A stretch of DNA of 64,000 bases from Croceimicrobium sp965656185 (GTDB lineage Bacteria; Bacteroidota; Bacteroidia; Flavobacteriales; Schleiferiaceae): NCBI GenBank assembly GCA_965656185.1, contig CBFHJH010000005.1, positions 1 through 64,000 on the forward strand. Reading direction: 5' to 3'. The notes beneath the pieces are model-generated. The model made no database searches. It had not been told where the DNA came from and saw nothing but the letters and a program-made list of their open reading frames with translations. Shown here one piece after another: positions 49,733 to 58,405 of this stretch. Numbering within the stretch: the stretch's first letter is position 1; every line of letters begins with the position of its first letter. Both the position numbers and the translations under genes were made by a program.

Positions 49733-52700
49733 ATGCGTAATATTAAGTGGGCATACTTCAGTTATATCCTACTGATCATATTCATCAGTGGGCTACTTTA
49801 CATTTTTCTTCACGAAAGCCATAGACATCAGGACTATGATAACGAGCGACTTAATACCGCAGGTCGCCAAAGAATGCTATCGCAAAGAATTAGTAAGGAA
49901 GCCCTCCACATTACCGAATTTGCCCAAGTATCACAGCTCAAGAAAAGTTGCTCGGACCTTAAATCTTCCATAGAACTGTTCCGTTCACAGGAAGAAAAAT
50001 TGCTTCAGGGCCCTCTATACGAACTAGTAAATCCCATTTATCGACGTAAAGTTGACTCCCTTCATAATAATCATCAGATCTTAAGGGAAAAGTACCTGCA
50101 AACGGCACTTGAAATAGCCGAATATTGTAAGGGCGAAATAGACATTGAAACGGCCAAGATCAAATCGGTAGAACTCTTGCGCTTGAGTGATCAAATGCTG
50201 GCCTACCTTGAAAAGGCCGTGCAGTTCTACTCAGCCGATGCAGGCTATAAAAATAGCCGCGAGATTCGTCTCAATAATCTAGCTTTTACGCTGGTTGCTT
50301 TCACCTTCATTTTACTTTCGGTATTATTCTTCTTACCCATTTTTCAGGCCCATAAAAGAGAACGAGAGGCCAAGGAGGAAAGCCTGGCCGAAAGTCAAAG
50401 CGCCCGTTCTGAACTTAAAAGGATGCTCGATGCTGAGATCGACTACACCAGCGAACTACAAAGGCAGCGCAATGCACTAGCTTCTAGCCAAGAAGAACTA
50501 AAACACACCATTAAAGAGTTAGAGGTTGGTCGGGAAAAATTGGCTGAAAGCGAACAAGAGCTTTTAATGGTTATCACCAACCTTCCAGTAGGGGCCATTT
50601 TGGTGCAAGGCGAGACACTTTTGATAAACCGAGAAGCCAGCAAGATCCTCGGCTACCCGCCCGAAGAACTTAGGAGCATCAAGGCCTTTTTCAGCAAGGT
50701 ATTCAACGACAACTGGGAAACCGTATATGAGCAATACACGGAATTACTACAAAAGGGACCCATTCAAGGCTTTCTCTTCCCGGTGCTAAGGCCCAATGGC
50801 GAAAGGCGTATCGTAGAGTTTGGTGGTTATGCATTTAAGAAGGGTGTAGTTTGGACCCTGAACGATATTACTGATAAGCGCAGTGCCGAGAAGCAATTGC
50901 AACGAAACGAAGAGGCTATTCGCAAGTTGTATGAGATTTCCGCCAACACTGATATGAGCTTCGAAGAAAAGATCGAAAGCTTCTTGAAGTTAGGGACCGA
51001 GAGATTCAAAATGCCCAATGGCATTCTCACCCACTTCGATTTAGACAATTATGAATACGAAGCGATCCAGGCTTATTCGGTCGAGAATAAGGTGGAAATC
51101 AATCGTGTACTCCCCTTAAATAATACCCTAAGTGAATTGGCCTTTAAGGAGGGAGAAGCAATCGGCTTCCATAAGCAATCGGTTGCTCCCGAATTCATCA
51201 ATCATATGGATAATTTCCCGATTCACGCTTATATCGGGGCTCTAGTTAAAACCGAGGAGGGGGTCTTTGGAACCCTGAACTTTAACAGCCCTGATGACCG
51301 CTATAATCCATTCTCAGAAAATGACTTAGACCTGCTTAAGTTAATGGCGCGTTGGGTTGGATCAGAGATCTCAGCAGAACAATCACGCAAGCGCCTCATC
51401 GAAGCCAAGAATAAAGCAGAAATCGCCGCCAAAGCCAAGAGTGAGTTCTTAGCTACGATGAGTCACGAAATTCGCACTCCCATGAATGGGGTTATCGGCA
51501 TGACCTCACTGCTGCTGCAAACCGACTTAAACCGAGAGCAGCTCGATTACGTGAATACCATTCGACTTAGTGGAGATAGCCTGCTTAGCATTATTAATGA
51601 CATCCTCGACTTTAGTAAGATCGAAGCGGGTAATATGAATTTGGAGGAATACCCCTTTGCCCTGCGTCAATGCATCGAAGAATCGATCGAGCTTTTAGGG
51701 AACCGAATCACCGAAAAGGGCTTGGAGCTTATCTATCATATCGATCCCAAAATCCCCAAATACATCATTGGCGACATAACCCGCTTGCGTCAGATCTTGA
51801 TCAATTTATTGACCAATGCCGTGAAGTTTACCGATGCGGGTGAAATCGAAGTGAAAGTTGATCTGCAGAAATTTGAAAACGGAAAACTAGACCTGGCTTT
51901 TTCGGTGCGGGATACCGGTATTGGCATGACCAAAGACCAGCAAGCCAAACTCTTTAAAGCCTTTAGTCAGGCCGACTCCTCCACCACTCGCAAATATGGC
52001 GGCACTGGTCTAGGACTAGCGATCTCTCAACGCCTTAGTAAAATGATGGGAGGAGATATTGGCGTAGAAAGTAAAGCCGGACAAGGCTCTACCTTCTATT
52101 TCAATATTATCGTAGATCCCGCCGAAGATCAAGAGGAGCGCAATGAAAAGCAGATCTTACAATTATTGCGCAATAAAAAGGTCTTGATCGTAGACGATAA
52201 CCACACCAATTTAAGGGTGCTGCAAAAGCAGTTTAAAGCTTGGGGCACTCAAGCCTTCTCCGAATCGGAACCTCGCATTGCTCTGGAAACCCTAATGAAA
52301 CAGGATTTCGATCTTTTAGTGACCGATTTTGAAATGCCCGCTTTGGATGGCTTAGAGCTAAGCAGACAAGTAAAGTCCCAAAAGCCCTCCTTGCCGATCA
52401 TCATGTTGAGTTCGGGCTACCCCGAATTGAAGGATGGGGAAAAAGAACAGCTTTTTGCTTTTTATATCAGTAAGCCCGTAAAACACTCGCAGCTATTCAA
52501 TGCCTTGGCCGAGGTTTTCAAAGATAGTAAGGTGAGCATGGAGCAACAGCTAAAATCGGAGCCACGCGAGAAATTAAGCACCAAACTAGGCGAAGACTTT
52601 CCCCTGCGAATCCTGCTAGCGGAAGACAATGCCGTAAACCAAAAGCTCGCAGCCTTGACCTTGGAAAAAATGGGTTATCAATGCGACATAGCGGCAAATG

Positions 52701-52981
52701 GCTTGGAAGTATTGCAATCTCTAGCACGGCAAGAATATGACCTGATCTTTATGGATATCCAGATGCCGGAAATGGATGGAATAGAAGCCACTGCTAAGAT
52801 CTTATCCCAATACGGCAACAAGCGACCTACTATTATAGCGATGACTGCAAACGCCATGGAAGGAGACCGCGAGAAGTTTATCGATGCGGGAATGGACGAT
52901 TACGTTACCAAGCCGATCAACCTGAAGGTTATTCAAAGTATGCTTCGCAAAGTGTATTTGAAAGAATATGTGCACGAGTAG
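49733..52981 (+). CDS. Hybrid sensor histidine kinase with PilJ-like sensor, PAS, GAF and two receivers
   Basis: A 1,082-aa membrane kinase. TM1 (about 8-26) and TM2 (about 183-205) bracket a periplasmic type IV-pili-MCP N domain with NTAGRQRMLSQRI (41-53), as in PilJ and NarX-type sensors. Then a coiled coil, a PAS domain (about 275-385), a GAF domain (about 400-550), HisKA with MSHEIRTPMNG (His578), an HATPase with NLLTNAVKF (691-699) and DTGIG (727-731), receiver 1 (KVLIVDDN, Asp865) and receiver 2 (ILLAEDN, Asp1008, Lys1060). No Hpt or output domain. It overlaps pabB by 14 nt. The signal is unknown. Confidence 0.92.
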   Translation: MRNIKWAYFSYILLIIFISGLLYIFLHESHRHQDYDNERLNTAGRQRMLSQRISKEALHITEFAQVSQLKKSCSDLKSSIELFRSQEEKLLQGPLYELVNPIYRRKVDSLHNNHQILREKYLQTALEIAEYCKGEIDIETAKIKSVELLRLSDQMLAYLEKAVQFYSADAGYKNSREIRLNNLAFTLVAFTFILLSVLFFLPIFQAHKREREAKEESLAESQSARSELKRMLDAEIDYTSELQRQRNALASSQEELKHTIKELEVGREKLAESEQELLMVITNLPVGAILVQGETLLINREASKILGYPPEELRSIKAFFSKVFNDNWETVYEQYTELLQKGPIQGFLFPVLRPNGERRIVEFGGYAFKKGVVWTLNDITDKRSAEKQLQRNEEAIRKLYEISANTDMSFEEKIESFLKLGTERFKMPNGILTHFDLDNYEYEAIQAYSVENKVEINRVLPLNNTLSELAFKEGEAIGFHKQSVAPEFINHMDNFPIHAYIGALVKTEEGVFGTLNFNSPDDRYNPFSENDLDLLKLMARWVGSEISAEQSRKRLIEAKNKAEIAAKAKSEFLATMSHEIRTPMNGVIGMTSLLLQTDLNREQLDYVNTIRLSGDSLLSIINDILDFSKIEAGNMNLEEYPFALRQCIEESIELLGNRITEKGLELIYHIDPKIPKYIIGDITRLRQILINLLTNAVKFTDAGEIEVKVDLQKFENGKLDLAFSVRDTGIGMTKDQQAKLFKAFSQADSSTTRKYGGTGLGLAISQRLSKMMGGDIGVESKAGQGSTFYFNIIVDPAEDQEERNEKQILQLLRNKKVLIVDDNHTNLRVLQKQFKAWGTQAFSESEPRIALETLMKQDFDLLVTDFEMPALDGLELSRQVKSQKPSLPIIMLSSGYPELKDGEKEQLFAFYISKPVKHSQLFNALAEVFKDSKVSMEQQLKSEPREKLSTKLGEDFPLRILLAEDNAVNQKLAALTLEKMGYQCDIAANGLEVLQSLARQEYDLIFMDIQMPEMDGIEATAKILSQYGNKRPTIIAMTANAMEGDREKFIDAGMDDYVTKPINLKVIQSMLRKVYLKEYVHE

Positions 52982-54242
52982 AAAGAAGCTTGGTAGTTTC
53001 CCCTTCCGCGAAAGCGAAATACAAGGCATTTTCCTTAAAGCCAGTAAGAACGAGCATTGCATTTACCTCGATTCGCACCAACACCAAGACTCTTACGGCA
53101 AATACGAAGCGATCTTGGCTTGGGGCGCGATGGAGCAATTTTATTTGGAGAAAGGGACCGACCTCAATGCCCTCTATCGCTGGCAAAGCCAACTAGGCGA
53201 TTGGGTTTTTGGCCATTTAAGTTATGAGTTAAAGTCTATTCTCGAGAACATAAAATCGCCTCACGAAGATCCTTTGGAGTGGAAGCTCGCAAGTTTTTTC
53301 CAGCCCGCAAACCTTTTGATTAAGAAACGAGGCCAAAAGGAATGGACCTTTGAAAGTATACATTATCAGAATACCGAAGAATTACGAAATGGCCTAAAGG
53401 GGCCAACCAGCCTTCATTACCAACAGAGCGATTATCGGCCGCTCATTCCCAAAGAACAATACCTGGAGGATGTGACTAAGCTCTTGGCCGAAATTCAATA
53501 TGGCAATATTTATGAAATCAATTATTGCCAGTGTTTCGAGGCGCGGGGAGCACAGAACCCTCCTGCCCTGTTCTTAGCCAAGAACCTCGAACATCAAGCT
53601 CCATTTTCAGCCTTTTACCGACAAGGATCACAATATGCCTTGAGCTTTTCGCCAGAGCGCTATTTACGGAAGGAAGGCTCTAAAATCACCTCACAACCTA
53701 TAAAAGGGACCGCACCCCGAGGCGAAGATCCCCTAGCGGATAAAAAAGCCCAAGCATCGCTCTTGGCCTCCGAAAAAGAAAGAGCCGAAAATGTGATGAT
53801 CGTAGACCTTGTGCGCAATGACCTATCCCGGACGGCTCGAAAAAACAGCGTCCACGTGAGCGAGCTCTTTGGCATTTACAGCTTCAATGCGGTTCATCAA
53901 ATGATCAGTACCGTTGAGAGCGATCTAGATGAAGAAAAATACCATTGGGGTCAACTGTTGGCAAGCAGCTTTCCGATGGGCAGCATGACCGGCGCACCGA
54001 AATACAACGCCATGAAGCTCGCCGATCGCTTCGAACATTTTAATCGCGGCCTTTATTCAGGTTCGATTGGCTACATAGACCCCCAAGGCAACTTCGATTT
54101 CAATGTGGTAATACGCAGCATCCTTTACCACGCAGAGAAAAAGCTGGCCCGTATTGCGGTGGGCGGCGCCATAACCACCCATTGTGAAGCGGAAGCAGAA
54201 TACGAGGAATGCATGCTGAAGGCCGAAAAGCTTTTTAGCTAG
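52968..54242 (+). CDS. pabB: Aminodeoxychorismate synthase component I (chorismate-binding)
   Basis: Makes 4-amino-4-deoxychorismate for folate synthesis. The chorismate-utilising domain (about residues 165-420) has YLEDVTKLLAEIQYGNIYEINYCQ, SFSPERYLR, the PIKGTAPRG motif typical of PabB, RAENVMIVDLVRNDLSR and FPMGSMTGAPKYNAM. It would need a PabA glutaminase (not in the window) for ammonia from glutamine. TrpE or MenF are alternatives, but PIKGT favours PabB. The ATG overlaps the kinase 3' end by 14 nt, so they may be co-transcribed. Confidence 0.9.
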   Translation: MCTSRKKLGSFPFRESEIQGIFLKASKNEHCIYLDSHQHQDSYGKYEAILAWGAMEQFYLEKGTDLNALYRWQSQLGDWVFGHLSYELKSILENIKSPHEDPLEWKLASFFQPANLLIKKRGQKEWTFESIHYQNTEELRNGLKGPTSLHYQQSDYRPLIPKEQYLEDVTKLLAEIQYGNIYEINYCQCFEARGAQNPPALFLAKNLEHQAPFSAFYRQGSQYALSFSPERYLRKEGSKITSQPIKGTAPRGEDPLADKKAQASLLASEKERAENVMIVDLVRNDLSRTARKNSVHVSELFGIYSFNAVHQMISTVESDLDEEKYHWGQLLASSFPMGSMTGAPKYNAMKLADRFEHFNRGLYSGSIGYIDPQGNFDFNVVIRSILYHAEKKLARIAVGGAITTHCEAEAEYEECMLKAEKLFS

Positions 54243-54244
54243 AC

Positions 54245-54252
54245 TATCTTTG
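54245..54252 (+). promoter_or_regulatory. Candidate -7 element of tilS, adjacent to the start codon
   Basis: TATCTTTG (TAnnTTTG) begins 3 nt after the pabB stop and ends 3 nt before the tilS ATG, so transcription would start at or near the AUG and give a leaderless mRNA. No clear -33 element was found in the end of pabB. Confidence 0.35.
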
Positions 54253-54255
54253 CCT

Positions 54256-55587
54256 ATGCTCGAGAAGGTGCAAAGCAAATTAAGGCATTGGGATATCGAT
54301 TCTAGAGACAAGGTTCTCCTTGCCTTTAGCGGAGGGCTGGATAGCCGATGCCTACTCGAAATCCTTTTGAGTTTGGGCTATGAAGTGGAAATCGTCCATT
54401 GTAATTTTCAATTACGAGGCGAGGCCTCCGACCAAGACGAAGTATTTTGTCGTGAACTGGCCCAAGTAAAAGGAATCAAAGCCCATTTTGCCCGTTTCGA
54501 CACCACAGATCATGCACTGAAGCACGGTCTTTCAACTCAGATGGCGGCGCGCAATTTACGCTATGATTTTTTTGCCAAACTCCATAAGCAAGCCGCCTAT
54601 CGGGCCATTTTTACCGCGCATCATGCCGATGATCAAATTGAAACGGTATTATTCAAATTAGCGCGTGGAACAGGCTTAGAAGCCATTTCGGGAATTCCCG
54701 ACAGAAGAGGCATTTACTATCGTCCATTACTGGAGGTTTACCGCAGCGAATTGGAAGCGTACGCCCAACAGATGAATTTGGTTTGGCGCGAGGATCTATC
54801 CAACCAAGTAGACAAATACCTGCGGAATACCTATCGCCTCAAACTGATCCCTTACTGGCAAAAAATCCAAGCCAACTTTAAAGAAAAGGTCTTGCACAGC
54901 AGCTATATTCTTAAGGAACAAAGTGACAGTTTAGGAGCCCTTTTAGATGAAAAACTAGCTACTTACCTGCAAAAGGAAGATGATGAGGAGCGACTCTACT
55001 ATAGTGAGCTAAAAAATAAAGCCTATTGGAATCAGCTTTTATTTAGGTGGTTAGAAGATAAAGGCAAATGGGATTGGGCCGCAGTAAATGAATTGGCTAA
55101 TCGAAAAAAAGGACGCTACACCTATAATGAGGATTGGCTGATCAGTCAGGACAATGGTTTTTTACGCATCAGTAAGCAGAGCCAAACAGTGCCGGTAGAT
55201 GTAGAGATAAAGGCTCAAGATCGTTCGGTAAAACTGGAGCACTTGGAACTGCAAATAAAGCTGATCCAAGCCGAGGACTGGCAACTGGACCCAAGACCGG
55301 AAAACCATTATCTGGACTTCGACCAGCTGCAATTCCCTTTACGGTTACGCAATTGGCGGGAAGGGGACCACTTTAGACCACTGGGAATGTCAGGAAAAAA
55401 GAAAGTCTCCGACTATTTAATAGATCAAAAAACTCCAATTCAGGCCAAGGCAAGGCAAATGGTGATCGAAAGCACCGATAATATCGTCGCTTTATTGGGT
55501 GAGCGTATCGATGATAGGTACAAGGTCAAAAATTCGACGAAAACCATTTACTTTGTGCGGCTTAGACATACAAAGACATCTTCATGA
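54256..55587 (+). CDS. tilS: tRNA(Ile)-lysidine synthase
   Basis: Modifies C34 of tRNA-Ile(CAU) to lysidine so it reads AUA. The N-terminal PP-loop FSGGLDS (residues 24-30) is intact, followed by LRGEASDQDE and a central ATP-PPase domain, TAHHADDQIETVLFKLARG, then the TilS substrate-binding and C-terminal domains, including WREGDHFRPLGMSGKKKVSDYLIDQK. 443 aa is normal. The ATG at 54256 is chosen over a TTG two codons earlier. A -7 element directly precedes it. The stop overlaps the next gene (ATGA). Confidence 0.95.
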   Translation: MLEKVQSKLRHWDIDSRDKVLLAFSGGLDSRCLLEILLSLGYEVEIVHCNFQLRGEASDQDEVFCRELAQVKGIKAHFARFDTTDHALKHGLSTQMAARNLRYDFFAKLHKQAAYRAIFTAHHADDQIETVLFKLARGTGLEAISGIPDRRGIYYRPLLEVYRSELEAYAQQMNLVWREDLSNQVDKYLRNTYRLKLIPYWQKIQANFKEKVLHSSYILKEQSDSLGALLDEKLATYLQKEDDEERLYYSELKNKAYWNQLLFRWLEDKGKWDWAAVNELANRKKGRYTYNEDWLISQDNGFLRISKQSQTVPVDVEIKAQDRSVKLEHLELQIKLIQAEDWQLDPRPENHYLDFDQLQFPLRLRNWREGDHFRPLGMSGKKKVSDYLIDQKTPIQAKARQMVIESTDNIVALLGERIDDRYKVKNSTKTIYFVRLRHTKTSS

Positions 55588-57722
55588 GATTACTATCCAT
55601 ACTATTCACACTTTTCATTAGCGGTTTCATTGGTACTGCACAGATCCTCGATCCGGTAGAAGTCGATTTCGAAACCAAGGACTTGGGAGAAGGCGTAGTG
55701 GAATTGATCGCCAAAGTAACTATGGATCCGGGTTGGCACGTTTATTCGGTAAAAACCCCTGATACCTCCTTTATTATTGGCTCTGATTTCATCTTTAAAG
55801 AAAGTGCCAATTTCGAATTGATCGGTGAAGTAAGCGAACCCGAGCCGCACTGTGAATACGACGAGAACTTTATGGAGAATCTCTGCTACCACGAAAAGGT
55901 AGTACGTTTCAAACAGCGCATTAAGGTTTTAAGTACCAAGGATTTCACCATCGATGGTGAGTACACCTACCAAACTTGTAACGAAGAGACTTGCCTGCCG
56001 CCAGAGTACGTGGAACATAGCTTTAAACTGAAAGGTTACGCTAAAGCTGAAAAGACGAGTAATACGGAGACCGCCAGCGAAGGCCAGTCGAAGATCGTTG
56101 AAGGCGAGGAAGCAGCTGACCAAAAGGAACAAGACCAAACATCGGCAGGAAGGGTAAATTCTGAGGAAGAAACGGTACCGGGAGAAAAGTTAGAAATCGA
56201 TTATTCCGATGCCGAAGCTACTCAAGAAAGCAGCACAAAAGCGAGTGAGACCGCTGACACTAAAGACACAGAAGAAGAAGGCGGACGCTCAATGCTCGGT
56301 ATCTTCATCCTTAGTTTCTTAGGTGGATTTGCCGCTTTACTTACGCCTTGTGTGTTCCCCATGATCCCGCTAACCGTGAGCTTCTTCACCAAACAAAGTA
56401 AGAACCGGGCCAAAGGGATTGCCAATGCAATAATCTATGGGGCAGCCATCATCGTACTTTACACATTATTAGGTTTTCTTATTACTATCATTTTTGGTAG
56501 TGACGCGCTGAATGCCTTCTCTACCAATCCTTACGTAAACTTAGCCTTCTTTGCCCTGCTGGTAATTTTTGCCATCAGCTTCTTTGGGGCTTTTGAAATT
56601 ACCCTTCCTAGCTCTTGGGTAAACAAGAGTGATCAGGCGGCCGACAAAGGTGGCATCGTAGGGATTTTCTTCATGGCCTTTACCCTGGCATTAGTGTCTT
56701 TCTCTTGTACTGGTCCCATAATTGGAACCTTATTAGTGGAAGCTGCTAGTGGTGGCATCCAAGGACCACTAATCGGTATGTTCGGCTTTAGCTTGGCCTT
56801 AGCCTTGCCTTTTGCCCTATTTGCCGCTTTCCCAGGATGGCTCAACTCTTTACCAAAGAGTGGAGGCTGGTTAAATTCGGTAAAAGTAGTTTTAGGTTTT
56901 ATCGAATTAGCCTTCGCCTTTAAGTTCTTAAGTACCGCCGATTTGGTTTGGCAAGCGGGTCTCCTGAAACGCGAATGGTTTATTGCTATCTGGATCGGTA
57001 TTGGAATCTTATTAACCCTCTATCTATTGGGAAAATACCGCATGCCTCACGATAGCCCATCCGATAAGATCTCGGTTTTCCGCTTAATGATGGCGGTAGT
57101 AACGCTAAGCTTCACCATTTACCTGATCCCCGGACTGTGGGGTGCACCTTTAAAATTGATCAGCGGCTTCCCGCCACCCATGTTTTACAGTGAATCGCCC
57201 AATGGCGTTGGCGGCAGCGGAAACGCGGTAATAAGCGCAGTAAGTAGCGATATACCCGATGGTGCCGATCCTGAACACTGTCCGCATAATCTCAACTGTT
57301 TCCACGACTTCGAAACCGGTAGAGAATATGCCAAGAAAGTAAACAAGCCTATTTTATTGGACTTCACCGGCTGGGGATGTGTAAACTGCCGTAAAATGGA
57401 AGAACAGGTATGGAGCGACCCTCGCGTTATGGAGATACTGCGAGAAGATGTAGTACTTATATCTTTATACGTCGACGAGCGTGAGAAATTAGACGAAGAG
57501 GATCAATATGTAAGTGAAGTAACCGGTAAAAAAATTCGCACCATCGGAAATCGCTGGTCCGAATTCCAGATCAAGCACTTCCAAAGTAATGCCCAACCGC
57601 AGTACATTATCTTAGGCCACAACAGCATGGAGCCCCTCAATGGTTCTACTGCCTATGACCCAGATATTCAGCTGTACATCGATTGGCTAAATCAAGGAAT
57701 CGAGCGCTTCGAAAATCTTTAG
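55584..57722 (+). CDS. dsbD: Thiol:disulfide interchange protein DsbD-type transporter
   Basis: Carries reducing power from cytosolic thioredoxin to periplasmic or outer targets. A signal peptide (ending IGTAQ) precedes an N-terminal DsbD-alpha domain with a CNEETCLPPE cysteine pair, a Ser/Glu-rich acidic linker (about residues 155-230), an eight-helix CcdA-like membrane domain (LLTPCVFPM and SFSCTGPIIG with the two redox Cys), and a C-terminal thioredoxin-like domain with CVNC (Cys599-Cys602). Length 712 aa. It overlaps the tilS stop by 4 nt and ends 2 nt before nth. Confidence 0.93.
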   Translation: MRLLSILFTLFISGFIGTAQILDPVEVDFETKDLGEGVVELIAKVTMDPGWHVYSVKTPDTSFIIGSDFIFKESANFELIGEVSEPEPHCEYDENFMENLCYHEKVVRFKQRIKVLSTKDFTIDGEYTYQTCNEETCLPPEYVEHSFKLKGYAKAEKTSNTETASEGQSKIVEGEEAADQKEQDQTSAGRVNSEEETVPGEKLEIDYSDAEATQESSTKASETADTKDTEEEGGRSMLGIFILSFLGGFAALLTPCVFPMIPLTVSFFTKQSKNRAKGIANAIIYGAAIIVLYTLLGFLITIIFGSDALNAFSTNPYVNLAFFALLVIFAISFFGAFEITLPSSWVNKSDQAADKGGIVGIFFMAFTLALVSFSCTGPIIGTLLVEAASGGIQGPLIGMFGFSLALALPFALFAAFPGWLNSLPKSGGWLNSVKVVLGFIELAFAFKFLSTADLVWQAGLLKREWFIAIWIGIGILLTLYLLGKYRMPHDSPSDKISVFRLMMAVVTLSFTIYLIPGLWGAPLKLISGFPPPMFYSESPNGVGGSGNAVISAVSSDIPDGADPEHCPHNLNCFHDFETGREYAKKVNKPILLDFTGWGCVNCRKMEEQVWSDPRVMEILREDVVLISLYVDEREKLDEEDQYVSEVTGKKIRTIGNRWSEFQIKHFQSNAQPQYIILGHNSMEPLNGSTAYDPDIQLYIDWLNQGIERFENL

Positions 57723-57724
57723 AA

Positions 57725-58399
57725 ATGACTAAGGCCGAAAAGGTAGAATACCTGATCGACTCCTTGGAAGAGCTCTACCCAGAGACTCCTATTCCCTTAG
57801 ATCATAATGATCCATTTACGCTATTGGTCGCGGTTTTACTGTCGGCCCAATGCACCGATGAAAGAGTAAATAAGGTTAGTCCGCTGCTCTTTGCGCGAGC
57901 CGACAATCCTTATGACATGATGAAGTTAAGCCAGGAAGAGATCCAAGAGATCATTCGCCCTTGTGGCCTAAGCCCAATGAAATCGAAAGGAATCTATGGT
58001 CTTTCACGTATCATTGTGAAGGAGCACCAAGGAAAGGTTCCGGCCGATTTTAAAGCCTTAGAAGCCCTGCCGGCAGTAGGTCATAAAACCGCCTCGGTAG
58101 TGATGAGTCAGGGCTTTGGACACCCTGCTTTTCCGGTAGACACCCACATTCAGCGGCTTATGTATCGCTGGAATATGAGCAATGGAAAATCGGTAGAGCA
58201 GACCGAGAAGGATGCCAAGCGCTTATTCCCCAAGGAAAAATGGAATAAGCTGCACTTACAAATTATCTTTTATGGCCGGGAGTACAGCCCGGCGCGAGGG
58301 TGGTCTTTAGAAAAAGACTTCATCTCCAGGCGCATTGGCCGTAAGAGCTTAATTCGAAAATCTTTTGGTGAAGCAGGCTTACGCCTGATGGAAATCTAA
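57725..58399 (+). CDS. nth: Endonuclease III (Nth), Fe-S-less variant
   Basis: Base-excision repair DNA glycosylase/AP lyase. The HhH motif LPAVGHKTASVV with catalytic Lys121, and Asp139 in VDTHIQRL, match E. coli Lys120/Asp138. The four C-terminal cysteines that hold the [4Fe-4S] cluster are absent: in this 224-aa protein the corresponding segment reads YSPARGWSLEKD, and the only Cys are at 43 and 80. Loss of the cluster is, from memory, seen in other flavobacterial Nth proteins. The ATG at 57725 is used because the longer frame overlaps dsbD. Confidence 0.93.
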   Translation: MTKAEKVEYLIDSLEELYPETPIPLDHNDPFTLLVAVLLSAQCTDERVNKVSPLLFARADNPYDMMKLSQEEIQEIIRPCGLSPMKSKGIYGLSRIIVKEHQGKVPADFKALEALPAVGHKTASVVMSQGFGHPAFPVDTHIQRLMYRWNMSNGKSVEQTEKDAKRLFPKEKWNKLHLQIIFYGREYSPARGWSLEKDFISRRIGRKSLIRKSFGEAGLRLMEI

Positions 58400-58405
58400 G
58401 CAGCT

